Source of the DNA: Priapulus caudatus
Taxonomy: Eukaryota; Priapulida; Priapulimorpha; Priapulimorphida; Priapulidae
DNA length: 20,628 nt
NCBI RefSeq assembly: GCF_000485595.1
Contig: NW_014577194.1
Coordinates: 314,028-334,655 of the forward strand
Direction of reading: 5' to 3'
The notes under the pieces were generated by a model. It made no database searches. It saw nothing but the letters and a program-made list of their open reading frames with translations, and was not told where the DNA came from. Positions within the stretch are counted from its first letter, which is position 1. Each line of letters opens with the position of its first letter. Positions 8,536 through 19,284 of the stretch are shown one piece after another. Both the position numbers and the translations under genes were made by a program.

Positions 8536-10936
8536 TTTAGCTGATAACCACTACTGTGTACGAGAGACGAAATGGCCGTTGGCGTGCTCGACTCTTTCAT
8601 GAAATAGCAATGAGCACATAGTGGTGGCAGGAGGAGGGAGGGGGGAGGGAGTGTCGGTAGGCGGGTGAGCCCTCGGGAAGACCGTGTATTAGAGAGAAGC
8701 AGTTTAGAGAAGCTCGCGCTATTACGAAACTCCGTACGGTGCGGTTAGGGTTTAATCGCACGGGATAGACAGGACATTATCCGCGAAGTGTCAGTAATAC
8801 GCACTGACCCGCGTTTTTATGCAATTGGAAGCTCTCTGTATCAATACAATGTATTTGCTGAGGAGCGGTGGCGCTGGCGGCGAGGGGGGGGGAGGATTAA
8901 TGTAGCTCAGGATTGATGTGTGCTTCGTATTTTTATCTATATTTCAATTATTTCTCTTTTACATTTCACTTCTACGTACAGTGCTAACTCGAAACCGAGT
9001 TCTGCGTGTTGGTAAATCTACTGTGCTATCGCTTGCTGTGAGATATAGCATAGAAGGTTAACTCACAAGGGCTACATGCGAGAATAAAATGTTATTAGTC
9101 TGTATAAACTCATTTATGTACACCACACAAATCCCTGCTAGTTCCACTAATAAATACACTTCAGCGCAAGCCCGCTATGTATACATCGCAAATTTTGCAG
9201 CGAGAAATTATATCATGAGAATTTCTTAGTCGTTTTCATTATTGCGCGCTCTGAAAACGCTCGTGTCAGATCACCTGTTTAAATAACCTCGGTACGAATA
9301 ATTCTACGTCGAATTTGCATGCAAATAATCGCGAAAATGCGTCAATGTGCATCCCTGCGCATGAGGTATACTGGCAGTGAAATAGATTACTGGCGTGGGT
9401 GCTATGCTCATTGTGCGTGCGCGTGCGCGTGCGTGCGTGCATGTATTGTTTTCTAATATCGACACTCGGCTCGTTTTTTGCTGGTACGGCGCAGTGCAAC
9501 GTCGTCATACGTTGCAATTTCTACAGCGCCTAGATACACCACCGTGTGTGTTCTGTGTGCTTGTGTAAATTTGCGATGACATCACCGTGGCGTAGTTTAC
9601 ACGTGAATGTGTGCAGACATTGAACCGATGTGATGCGCCTCAGGTTGTCAGTATAATATCTCACGTAGATATGTCGTTGTAGTGACGTCTGTAGCTTGTA
9701 ACCTTTCACTTCGCCCTTTCCACTGCGACTTTTTATCTATGACCGTCGTCAAACGTTTCCGCTTTCTGTCGAATTATTTCCGTAAGGCTACACCTGCCTA
9801 CGAAAATGGGGATTTATTACTGAAGTCAATGGACTTTGCTGCGCCACCGTAACGCCGTGCACAGAGTAAACCGTAGCTAGGGTCTGTTAAACGTATAGCC
9901 AAGTCTGATTGGATTTTAATGTCATTACATGTTATGAAGTTGCTGCCGTGAATCCATACGTCGCTGGTCTCCCTCACCCTGTATATCTCTGACCCCTCAG
10001 ATATCATTGCAACTAAGTATGAATCTTCAGCACGAATCATCAGCATGAATCTTGCATCAGTATGAATTTTCTTTTTTCGGATGAAAAAACATTTTTATCT
10101 GTTGATCGATAGTACGTTTGGTACTGTTGCCCGCCACAGTGAACTAGGCGGGCGGGTGGGGGCAGTAACAGAGGGGGGTGCATGTAATTGCCTGCCCGCT
10201 AACTACGAACTACGAATCTAGCAACGGTTTCATTATTGATGCCACTTTATATACTTGTGATGCCGGGAAATCTGCGGTCGGGTAGTAACCGCTAACGAAA
10301 CTTCCCTAAATAGCCTTTTGGACAGTGCAAATCTGTGTTCTCAGCAGATTTCTCCCGTATTACTGTCATTTACAAAACCGCAATGAACTGATTAAAATGT
10401 CTTAAAAGATATCGCCGGGAAGTGTATTTCAGTGTTATTATAAGTTAAGTTATTAGTTATCCGTTGTTATTTCAGTGTTAAATTCATTGGATATCAGTTA
10501 AGTGTTTTCACAACATTTTAACGGTTTTATCGCTTGCTGTTCGATAGAATTTACGGAGAGTGCCATTTCATTTGGTTCTACTTGGTGGTATGACGTAAAA
10601 TTAAAGAACATATACACTATGGGCAGACAGGGCAGTCAATGTAATCGCATGTTAGAATCTAGAGCGAAATATTTTTCCAGCTGTCTATTGATGTTTCACC
10701 TTCGCTCAATAAGTTTTTAAGAATTTCATGAAACTGTTAATATCAAAGTTTAATAATTCAAAACAATGTCGTGCATGTAGTTGAAAGGCACTCCCATCCC
10801 ATAATTTTATGTAAGTTGAAGCAGAAGCATTAGGAAGCCGTGCGGAAATTCATTGTCTAGAATTCATAATTCCTTTCAGGGTTCTGTTCATTTGAGGTAC
10901 TACACAGGCAGTCTATAAATGTTTAAATAACAAGTA
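8536..10936. other. 2.4 kb low-copy stretch, no gene seen
   Basis: No coding region or RNA gene is recognised. Minor landmarks are G-rich patches at 8626-8652, 8881-8893 and 10148-10180, and a GCGTGC/GTGC tract at 9413-9440. A patch at 10425-10510 has TTATTTCAGTGTTA repeated. Composition drifts from balanced on the left to AT-rich on the right. Frames of 70-85 codons are scattered and unremarkable. Confidence 0.5.
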
Positions 10937-10974
10937 TTATATTATATATATGATATATATGATACTTGATCATA

Positions 10975-11005
<31 letters not shown>

Positions 11006-11006
11006 G
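10937..11006. repeat. AT-rich (TA)n microsatellite
   Basis: TATATATGATATATATGATAC variants are followed by a pure TA run at about 10978-11004. It lies 140 bp left of the foldback cluster. Confidence 0.88.
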
Positions 11007-11146
11007 AAAAGACTGCTAGGTGCTGGTGTTTTTAGACGTTCTCTGAATTGATTTCGATTATTAAGAGCTGAACAAAAGCTGAAATAAGAAACTTCGTTCG
11101 GGAATGATGGTTAGCATAATAGGGGTATAGCAGATAAGGGGGATAA

Positions 11147-11411
11147 TATCAAGAGCTCATAATAGAGAAGAGTATGACACCGTTTTAACAGCGTTTTGCA
11201 TAGTTTTCAACTTGTAAATATTCTATCAATATGTGAATAAATATATATGGGTAAATTGGTGGTGTCATATGATTAAGGGAGAATCATAGACGAAAACAAG
11301 GTAAAGTTTGAATATATTTATTCACATATTGATAGAATATTTACAAGTTGAAAACTATGCAAAACGCTGTTAAAACGGTGTCATACTCTTCTCTATTATG
11401 AGCTCTTGATA
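11147..11411. mobile_element. 265-bp foldback element with perfect 100-bp arms
   Basis: Arms 11147-11246 and 11312-11411 are exact reverse complements over 100 bp, enclosing a spacer of about 65 bp. The termini read TATCAAGAGC and GCTCTTGATA. This fits an 8-bp terminal TCAAGAGC flanked by a TA target duplication, as in TA-targeting DNA transposons such as Tc1/mariner-type MITEs. It has no coding capacity, so it would be non-autonomous. Exact arm identity implies recent origin, gene conversion between arms, or a foldback assembly artefact. The superfamily is not resolved. Confidence 0.88.
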
Positions 11412-11440
11412 ATATGCTACGTTAGTTTTACCCGTGATAG

Positions 11441-12200
11441 TATCAAGAGCGTATAAAGATGGAGAGCGGTCAACGGTGAAATGTTGAAACCATGCTGCAG
11501 TATTAGTCGAATTAATAAACTTTTCCCGTTTTATTTTGACGATTCTTTGTGGTATTATTGATCAGCTGTCCTACCTTGCTAATATAAAACAAACCGCTTG
11601 TCCCTACGATGCCTTTATGCTGAGATAATGAGCGGTGAAAATCTGGTATTTTCGCCGAAAACCGACTCGAGATACGTAGTGGCTGCGACTGTCCCTCGTT
11701 CTAGCGATAGCTTCGGGAAACCTTGCGTGTTTCCGTCATTCATTGACAATGAAATTTTTTTCCTTATACTATCTTTTCTCGCATTTCCAGTAATTGACGC
11801 AGCCATTATTCCACAAAAATGTCCTGTTATTTATCGCCATGGTGATGTCCCGCCCCTTACGCTGGATGTAGTAACGCTGTAGTAACGTATCGAGTCAGCG
11901 CTACACAGCGGCGACCGAAAGCAACATACAGTCCACAAAACGAGAGACAGTTGCAGTAAACACTGATCTCGAGTCGGTTTTCGGCGAAAATACCAGATTT
12001 TCACCGCTCATTATCTCAGCGTAGAGGCATCGTATAGGGACAAGCGGTTTGTTTTATATTAACAAGGTAGGACAGCTGATCAATAATACTGCAAAGAATC
12101 GTCAAAATAAAACGGGGAAAGTTTATTAATTCGACTAATACTGCAACATGGTTTTAGCATTTTACCGTTGTACGCTCTCCTTCTTTATATGCTCTTGATA
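11441..12200. mobile_element. 760-bp foldback element of the same terminal family
   Basis: The left arm 11441-11673 and right arm 11966-12200 are about 235 bp each and nearly complementary, with scattered substitutions. They share the TATCAAGAGC termini of the 265-bp element but little else. TA lies at each end in the position of a target duplication. The 290-bp core contains a 94-codon frame starting in the left arm (11598-11882). It has no transposase motif and I do not call it a gene. The arm divergence suggests greater age than the 265-bp neighbour 30 bp to the left. Confidence 0.87.
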
Positions 12201-12336
12201 CTACGCAATGATACATTACCTGACATTGCAATAAAGCACATGTGATATGTTTTACTCTACATTAATATCAATTATCTCAGTATTCCTATTGGATCATGAT
12301 ACCCCCACCAAAAAAACGAATTTAAGCATAGTGACT

Positions 12337-12440
12337 GCAAACTGTTTTAAGCAAAATAAAGTTTATTAATTCGACTAATGCTGCAACATGGTTTCAGCAT
12401 TTCACCGTTGTACGCTCTCCTTCTTTATAGGCTCTTGATA
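12337..12440. mobile_element. Truncated third copy: single right arm end
   Basis: Positions 12358-12440 match 12118-12200 at 79 of 83 positions, including the terminal GCTCTTGATA. Weaker similarity reaches left to about 12337 (ACTGCAAA, CAAAATAAA). The partner arm is absent, so this is a solo end in direct orientation to the right arm of the 760-bp element, 157 bp away. Confidence 0.88.
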
Positions 12441-12815
12441 GTATGGATAAGCCTAGAAAGGGTGTACTTCGTTTGTCGTGAAGAAGAGGATGGGGGGGGA
12501 GGGGCGCTTGGGCATTGGCTTGCACTATCATTGCTTACGCGGCTTGCCGTCTTGCCAGCTTGCCATCTTGGTCTAAGCACGGTTTTTTTCTGATTAGCGT
12601 TGTCTCGAGTAGGTTTATGGCTCGTTTAATGAATATTTCAACACCCGCTCCCCTCTGAATTCGACGTGTAAGGTTTGGTGCGGGCTCGCAGTGCAAGCGT
12701 TCGCTAATGTGTCTGTTAGTGTTGCTATTTGTAACGTCACGAAGGCGTGACATTTACTACGCGAAAAATATTATCTACACTCGGTTAATGCAGTGGAGCG
12801 GCAAGTTTTCTATAT
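12441..12815. other. Low-copy stretch, no gene seen
   Basis: Ordinary sequence with a G-rich patch at 12489-12507 and the repeated words CTTGCCGTCTTGCCAGCTTGCC at 12543-12564. Short frames on both strands have no recognisable features. Confidence 0.45.
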
Positions 12816-13021
12816 CTCTATCCACCTCCTTCTTCTTCTCGCTCTCTCAATCTCCCTTCCTCTATCGCCCTCCCTTCCTCTCCCCATCTCTCTCTTCCTC
12901 CTTTTCTTCCTCCATCATTTCCTCCCTCCCCTCACTCACTCCTCATCGCTTCCTCCGTCTACCCCGCCTTTCTCCCTCCGTCTACCCCGCCTTTCTCCCT
13001 TCTTCTTTTCATCTTCTCTTT

Positions 13022-13061
<40 letters not shown>

Positions 13062-13186
13062 TCGGCTCGCCTTTTCTCTCCTCTCTCCTCTTTCTTTCTC
13101 TCGGTCTCTCTCTCTCTCTCTCTCTTCTCTCCTCTCTCTCTCTCTTCGTCTGCCTCGTCTCTCTCCGTCGCTCTGCTCTTTCCTTT

Positions 13187-13230
<44 letters not shown>

Positions 13231-13240
13231 GCTTCTGTCT
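12816..13240. repeat. 420-bp CT-rich pyrimidine tract
   Basis: The + strand is nearly all C and T, with pure CT runs at about 13025-13058, 13107-13122 and 13196-13217. A duplicated segment of about 21 bp, built on CCGTCTACCCCGCCTTTCTC, lies at about 12954-12996. Two overlapping + frames read as Ser/Leu runs and the - strand reads as Arg/Glu, which identifies them as shadows of the repeat. Confidence 0.93.
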
Positions 13241-13330
13241 TCCCGTGTGATAATTGTTTTTTTTACACAGAGCGGATGCATTCCTCTCGTCCTATGCGGT
13301 AATAAAAATTGTATTGTGCTCAACTCCTCT

Positions 13331-13417
13331 ATATATATATAACATATATATAATATATATATTAGTATTATTAATATATTATATATATATATAATATATA
13401 TATAATTATATATATAT
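13331..13417. repeat. AT microsatellite
   Basis: About 85 bp of TATATA with AACATA, ATTAGTATTATTAAT and ATTA interruptions, giving several overlapping self-complementary segments. Confidence 0.92.
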
Positions 13418-14157
13418 GCACATGAGGGCTATTGCGTGGCGCAAGGATAAATGAGGCGAATGACGTCAGCTCGCAGGTGTTTCACGCACAGGATGTTGTC
13501 GTACGGGTTTGTGTTTCGCGGCGGGCCAGACCTAGAATGACAGAATGTGTGGATGCTCTGGATCTTTACTGATAGTCCGAATGTTTGTTCTTCTTCTTCA
13601 GCACAAGTACTATAGTCGATAGTTTTCTCAGACATTGCAAACCGGGATCTTAGCTGTGAACCGTATAGCGAAGAAAGTAATACGAGAGGTGTGTTAATAC
13701 GTACACGGCGAGCAAATACAGATCCTAAGGCCGCATCTCTGCAGGGGCATGCGTTGTGGGGCTGAAGGTTTTCCGCGCGGTATGTTGATTTGCCAACGTT
13801 TGGCCGGTCTGACTCGATCGCAGTGTTACGCGCGCGCTTAGTTACAGACCTGTCTGTAATCCGTTAATCGTTCAAGGATTCGGCGAATAATTCCTATACG
13901 TGGGAGAGCGGAAAGTCATTAAATACTCCCTGACGCAGAGTCACCGCACGACGGCCGCCGGGTAAATACGGAGGAGAGCCCTTAATGAGCGGAAATTAAA
14001 ACTACATTGCGCGCGCGTACGACCTGCAGCTACGTAATATACTACTGCGACCGCAGCATTCGTACAAGAATGAACACTACAGACACTACACACCACGCAC
14101 GCAACGTCGGACGCACGCGCCCAGCGGGTGCACTGCACTACAAACAACACCAACCAC
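13418..14157. other. Low-copy stretch, no gene seen
   Basis: Balanced composition, moderately CpG-rich from about 13780 to 14000. No coding frame longer than about 70 codons lies wholly in it, and there is no RNA gene signal. Confidence 0.5.
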
Positions 14158-14274
14158 AGACACAGCTCACCACACAACACACACACAACACTTACACACA
14201 GCAACACACAGAAACATACAAACACACACACATCGCACACACACCCACTACCCACACACACACACAAGCGCACC
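14158..14274. repeat. Imperfect CA microsatellite
   Basis: CACACA runs with AACAC, CATAC and CAGCAAC interruptions. Thr/His-rich + frames and a Cys/Val-rich - frame across it are repeat translations. Confidence 0.88.
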
Positions 14275-15029
14275 CACCTAACGTACATAAAGGACTGACA
14301 GCGGCCATAACGCCCCATGCCCAGACAGCTACCACCTACGCAGCTCCACCCGCCTCGCAACTGTCGTATAACTCAACTATACTAGGGCTTCTTGCACCGC
14401 AGCCTATGACCGCTTCCTCAGCTGAAGTAATTGCACCTAATTTACACTTTAACAAAACCGCCTAAAGTGAAGTCTCGCTCGTTTATCCCAATATCGCTGC
14501 ACACCACCTGCACGGCACGTGAGTGCGCGTATCGCTGTTTTTAACTCATTTATTCGATTACCGAGACGCATTATAGCATATATAATTACTGTACTATATC
14601 CCATCCCCCCCATCGCACAATGAACCAATCGTCCGTTACCCTATCGGCTCCGCCGCACTTCTCCACCTCCCCCCGCTACACTCCGTGACGCCTGTGAACG
14701 GCCCCCGTATTTACGACCATGGCAACGACGACACATACAGTAATACCCCGAAAAACCGTCTGAAAATGTTTATTCGTGTTCGTATCTCTGAGTGCAGCGT
14801 GCATTACGGCAATTTCAGGCGCGTCGAAAAATACTAACTCCGTAATTGTATTATGCTCGCATCCGCGAGTTTGCACACGCGCTCAAGCGAGGACGCTGCT
14901 TGGTGCGGCCGCTTACTCGCGCGAGGAAATGCGCTGCAGGAACGTTCGCCTGCACTCTGCGCGCCCCTTCTGCCCTGAACTTGCCAACTCCCATCGCTTG
15001 ATACAGATAATATAGCGACTAGACGATAG
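14275..15029. other. Low-copy stretch, no gene seen
   Basis: Ordinary sequence, pyrimidine-leaning on the + strand from 14590 to 14680. Overlapping frames of 60-80 codons on both strands at 14676-15082 show no domain features. Confidence 0.45.
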
Positions 15030-15489
15030 CGCATAGAGAGTAGTGATCCATAGACCGCATACTGCAGACCTACCACCTGCACCTAGCGAACAGATACTAG
15101 ACGAATATACGCATACGGAGAGTAATCATAGAGATACGAGAGTGGATATAGAGATCCGAGAGTGATTATACGAGACCTACCCTGCACGAGTGACCTCCAC
15201 TACCCCGAGATCACGAATCCACCGAACTATAAGATAGATATAGAGATAACGATACAGGAAAAGGTATACAGCTAGAGATCTACTATATAGGATGGAAAAC
15301 CGCGTAGAGATACGAAAGTTAACCGAGAAATAGACCTGGACGATCGGGCAGATGGCGACTGGATGGACGGGAAGACGACCGACGGACACACGCCACGGAT
15401 GGATGGAGTGGACTGGATCGGACTGGACCTGGCACGTCGATGGCGAATGATTGAAGTAAATGGACCTGGATGGCATAGTAATACACTAG
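15030..15489 (+). repeat. Degraded head of module B (GATAGA/GGAT-like)
   Basis: Interrupted ATAGAGA, GATATAGAGATAACGATACAG and GGATGGA words follow the same order as the GATAGA and GGAT tracts of module A at 2029-2325. They are broken by many extra bases and a segment without a clear counterpart at about 15060-15115. The left boundary is uncertain. Confidence 0.6.
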
Positions 15490-15539
15490 ATGCCGCACCT
15501 TGTTCTTGGGCGCAGAGAAAAGCCCAGACGAGAGACGAA

Positions 15540-15606
15540 ACCGCCCCCCTCCCACGCCGCCCCCCCCCCCGCCTCCCCGCTCCCGCGACCCCACCCCGCC
15601 CCCAGG
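15540..15606. repeat. C-rich tract in module B
   Basis: A C run of about a dozen bases at about 15559-15570 sits among CCCCGCC and CCCACC words, with i-motif or quadruplex potential on the opposite strand. It takes the place of the GA microsatellite of module A. Confidence 0.8.
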
Positions 15607-17212
15607 GAACCTCGACCAACGGCCAGAGATGAGAGAGGAGAGAGACAAGAGCGAGAAAGAGAAGAAAGGGATGTCATCATAGACTTGCATAAGTCTGTGC
15701 AGCTTTATGGTTCGGCCAACCTGCAATGCATCTCTTCGACCGTACATCAAAGAAACATTTTCGCAATTGCTGCTCGGAGCTAGAGATAATTACTGCGTTC
15801 TGGGCTGGAACACGCGTGTCTCCGAACACATTCTCCCGGCTTCATTATCCACGTAGCCAATTTCCAGGAACCGACGAGCCGTTCGTAGTGATTGCCTAAT
15901 TGCACTCATCGTACCGTCGTGCCAAGTGGCATCCGCCGAGTATGGCCCTGATCTGCGCGCATGCCATTCATCTCCAGTGCTTCTGCTGCTGTCTTTGCAG
16001 TTGCTTTGAAGTGCGGTGGTCTGCTGATCTCGATTCCGTGATGCGCTGCAGTGTAAGGAGGCGGTCGGCTCCTTGCCGCAGTAAGGAGGGGGGGGGGAAG
16101 TCTCGACTCTAGAGCTGACGATGAACTAACCATGGAGTAGAGTGATAGCGGGGGAAAAAACGCCGCACGTAGAGGTCGCAGAATGTATGGGAATGGGAAG
16201 ATTGGCGATTGAGTGAAATCGAAGGATTCGCCGAATACCGAATTATAATCTTTTCTCTGGCGGAGCACCATATCAGCCAGCCGCTCGTTACGCGATGCAC
16301 GGAGGATTTGTGGCACTCGTAATACGACAGAATATGAAGTCTTCGTGCATCCGTGGTGACCATATATTGTATTAGAACTAAGCCGTCTATTAATATCATC
16401 AGGACGTTCCTCTCCGACCATCAACTTCTACGAATTTTGCTGACGGTGTACGTAGGACGCTCAAATACCAACATACAGATGCGTTAGTATTAACACGTTG
16501 CCATCTTGAAACTTGCGCGTGGGTGTGTGTGTGGGGGGGGGGTCCAGGCAGCTTTGACGGTCGTGCACGTGACGATGAGGGTTGGTCGAGGCCTTCGCTA
16601 GCGGCTTGACTGACGGTCTAGGATTATTAGCGCGAGCATATCTATATGCAGTGAACGCTTGGCGTAATTGGGCGACCAGCTGAAGTTACATGTGATGCTT
16701 TATCGATTAGTTGTAAAAAAAACCGTGATTACGTAGTCGCGTGAATCACGAACAAAGCGATAGCGGGAAACAAACGTTTAAAAAAGCCGTGGCGTGTCAT
16801 CATGCGGGACGTCGTGTGTCTGGTGATGCGGGCCGCCTCCCGGGAGAGCTGTGTTTTCTGTGCCAACATGTGAGGAGGGCATTGCGTGGAGGATGGGGGA
16901 TGCTGCCCAGATGAAATCGCTTCCGATGAAAAAGAAGCCATCTGTGACACGTGCTGCATAACCGGCGCCGCAGCCCTTCAGCTTCCCAATGCATACATAA
17001 CGTCAGATGTTGCTCGACGTTCCGCGGTTGGGCCATTGACCGACTACTCACCGCACATTCTTCACCTGCTGTGCTTTGCCCGAGTCTGGTTAGCGATCAG
17101 TTGAGACTGGCGCACCCACCCGACCTGCAGATAGAAGGTCAACGCATAAATCACAACAGTCATCAACAAATCAACAAAGGCTTGCCCATAACAATCAAGC
17201 GAAAACGCCAAA

Positions 17213-17280
17213 GAGCGCTCAGATTGTATAGAGGTCAGGTTGCGCTCTATACAATTGCTTCCCCGTGTAACGTGGCGCTC
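17213..17280. repeat. Nested inverted repeat near right end of module B
   Basis: The inner arms TTGTATAGAG (17224-17233) and CTCTATACAA (17245-17254) pair over 10 bp with an 11-base loop. The outer GAGCGC (17213-17218) pairs with GCGCTC (17275-17280). The outer stem has a T and a G inserted relative to module A, but its ends are kept. Confidence 0.78.
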
Positions 17281-17356
17281 AAGCAAGATCACGAAATTTT
17301 CCTTATAGACCAGCCGTCCGTTCTATTATAGAGGCTGTCTCCTATACGACACAGAA

Positions 17357-17425
17357 TATATATAACAGATATATATATTATCTATATATACTATATATAT
17401 CTATATATATTATATATATATATTT
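17357..17425. repeat. AT microsatellite at right edge of module B
   Basis: TATATA runs with CTATAT and CAGATA interruptions. The equivalent place beside module A holds only a short CACATATATATAC run, so the repeat has expanded beside one copy. Confidence 0.9.
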
Positions 17426-17439
17426 ATGATACAATGATA

Positions 17440-18360
17440 AATCCTCGCGTCGTGTCCCGTGTAAGGAAGGAGGCGGTATTTGTTGACAGTGAGTGTTCGT
17501 TGTTCAGCGCGCGGCGGGGAGCGAGCGAGCGCTCCCCCGGGATGACGGAGGTCTGATTGCAGCATGCGAGCACGAAGCCGCTTCTACCGCAATCGATGCG
17601 AATTCCATGCGTCCGCGTGCTTAAACTTGCGGACGGCAAGGAAGGGGAGTGCCGGAAGGGGCGCGCGAATGAACGCGACTGAACACCGCGCTTGAAAAAC
17701 AGCCGCCGTTATTGAATAGCATGCACGAGACCGTCTCTTGATTTCGTAGTAGGATGTATAGCGGGCGCGGGTTTATCGTCGAGCCATGCTTTATGCGTAC
17801 GCCGAGCCGTCAGGGAGATGCTCTATCTGTATCGTTCTCTCGTTCTAACGAGGTTTATCGAAGCGCAGTAGGGGTGGGGACGCCACTGTCGACCGATGAT
17901 GTCATCAGGTCGATTATTTAGGACTCGCCGACGATGCACGACGTGTCACGTGATTCAGGAAACCAATCAGATCACAGCGAAACGCTGGAAAAAAGCGCGC
18001 ATATGGGAATACGTGTTTCGTAGGCGCGAACACACACGTGCAGAGATATTGGCTGTGAGCTAGAGATGGGCGAGCGGGGAAGCTTGATATTTTATTATTA
18101 ATGCCCTGTGCAATCCCGGTCTATGCCGTGGTTTGTCTGCGACTGTTATATAGCTGAATGATACGGGGCGAGGAAAACATCACGCGCTATTTTGCCCGCA
18201 GCGCCGCGCGCCAGTAAAGTAATTGGTTTAGAAGTGATTCTGTCGTCGAGTGGCGAATAGCAGCGCTTCGTTGCAAATGCGACGCGGGAAATTTACGAGT
18301 GTAGGGTGATCATTATTGCACATACAGACAGTTTGAATATTTGTGAAATACGCTAATAGA
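17440..18360. promoter_or_regulatory. CpG-rich region with clustered promoter-type motifs
   Basis: CG dinucleotides are dense, for example in the GCGCGCGGCGGGGAGCGAGC patch at 17499-17518, unlike the AT-rich right end. Within about 70 bp lie a CRE/ATF-like TGATGTCA (17897-17904), an E-box GTCACGTGAT (17945-17954) and a CCAAT box (17963-17967). The CRE-like site sits inside a near-palindrome at about 17890-17914. These are common proximal-promoter motifs in animals. I see no TATA box, first exon or gene on either side, so promoter function is inference only. A gene starting outside the window cannot be excluded. Confidence 0.3.
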
Positions 18361-18394
18361 TTTCCTTATATTCCCAGTTGGTGATCACGTATAT

Positions 18395-18465
18395 ATATAT
18401 ACGTGTGTGTGTGTGTGTGTGTGCGCGCGCGGTGTGTGTGTGTGGTGGTGTGTGTGTGGTGTGTG

Positions 18466-18496
<31 letters not shown>

Positions 18497-18515
18497 TGTG
18501 TGTGTGTGTGTGGTG

Positions 18516-18546
<31 letters not shown>

Positions 18547-18563
18547 TGTGTGTGACGTGTGTG

Positions 18564-18595
<32 letters not shown>

Positions 18596-18610
18596 TGCGT
18601 GTGCGTACGT
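18395..18610. repeat. Long GT microsatellite ending in GTGC
   Basis: About 215 bp of GT with GG, TT and GCGC interruptions. It switches to GTGC units at about 18577-18602. Cys/Val-rich frames on + and Thr/His-rich frames on - are repeat translations. It has strong Z-DNA potential. Confidence 0.94.
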
Positions 18611-19077
18611 ATGTTATTGTATCTCCTGATTGTATGTGTATGCAAGCGCGCAGCGGTACGCGCGGTTGAGCGCTATAGCGCGTGCTTTTTCCTTCCTTTC
18701 AACATATAGCAATGGTGGTTATGATTAATAGGTTCCTCGTGATATCTTACGAGCATCTGTACTCTCAATTTCCCATGCAGTCAATTATCTCTTACACTTT
18801 AGCTATATGCTCAAGGCATCGCGTCCGATAGATGGCTGCTCTCTGTAATTAAACGACACGTGAGATGCTTTGGTGTCCTTGTCATTAGCATGCAGCACTC
18901 ACACTATTGTTACTCACAAGAGAAACTGTATTTCTCCTTTAATAAAGCCTTCTCTCTATAAATTGAATGGGGAAGTACATTGTATGGGATTCAATCGCTA
19001 TACTAATAGTAATGTAATAGATATACGAATTATTTTTTTGTTTCAAATATGTTATGAATTTGTTAGGCAATTTGTTT
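18611..19077. other. AT-leaning low-copy stretch, no gene seen
   Basis: Ordinary sequence. A 97-codon frame from 18870 to 19163 runs into the TTATGG repeat and has no recognisable features. Confidence 0.45.
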
Positions 19078-19129
19078 TTATGGTTATGGTTATGGTTATG
19101 GTTATGGTTATGGTTATGGTTATGGTTAT
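19078..19129. repeat. (TTATGG)n hexamer array
   Basis: Eight exact copies of TTATGG plus TTAT. The unit differs from the common animal telomere hexamer TTAGGG by an inserted T and loss of one G. I know of no telomere with this unit, so I call it a microsatellite. Confidence 0.93.
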
Positions 19130-19284
19130 TATTATATGTTATATGTTTTTCTTGCTATATTGAAATTATTTGTTTCTTTATGTTATATTGAATGCGAACA
19201 TTTGTATTTTATTATATGAATTTCGATTAAAGGTAGGGCAGAATGCACCCACCCACGGCAAAACAAATAGTTTTTATATTAAAA

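Larger units (their letters stand above)
15490..17355 (+). repeat. Module B: right copy of the direct duplication
   Basis: The same anchors occur in the same order as in module A, in direct orientation about 13.3 kb downstream. The offset grows from 13,262 at the ACATCAAAG anchor to 13,358 at the right hairpin. B is therefore a net 96 bp longer over 1.37 kb, even though it lacks about 30 bp of A's G-run. Differences are mainly single-base insertions or deletions in either copy, often extra C or G in B. Frames in B, such as the one at 16886-17104 with a CDTCC segment, are not open in A. The right boundary falls in CA/TA simple sequence, as in A. No terminal inverted repeat or transposase is seen. 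Confidence 0.87.

Noticed and set aside
11598-11882. 94-codon frame inside the 760-bp foldback element
   Set aside because: It begins within the inverted arm and has no transposase motif or catalytic triad. The element is non-autonomous by structure.
12707-13342. 211-codon Ser/Leu/Phe-rich + frame
   Set aside because: A direct translation of the CT-rich tract, with an equally long overlapping frame and an Arg/Glu frame on the other strand.
16886-17104. 72-codon frame in module B with a CDTCC segment resembling part of a zinc-binding motif
   Set aside because: Only one Cys pair is seen, and the frame is interrupted by indels in module A, so conservation does not support coding.
18378-18709. 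Cys/Val-rich + frames and Thr/His-rich - frame
   Set aside because: Translation of the GT/GTGC microsatellite.
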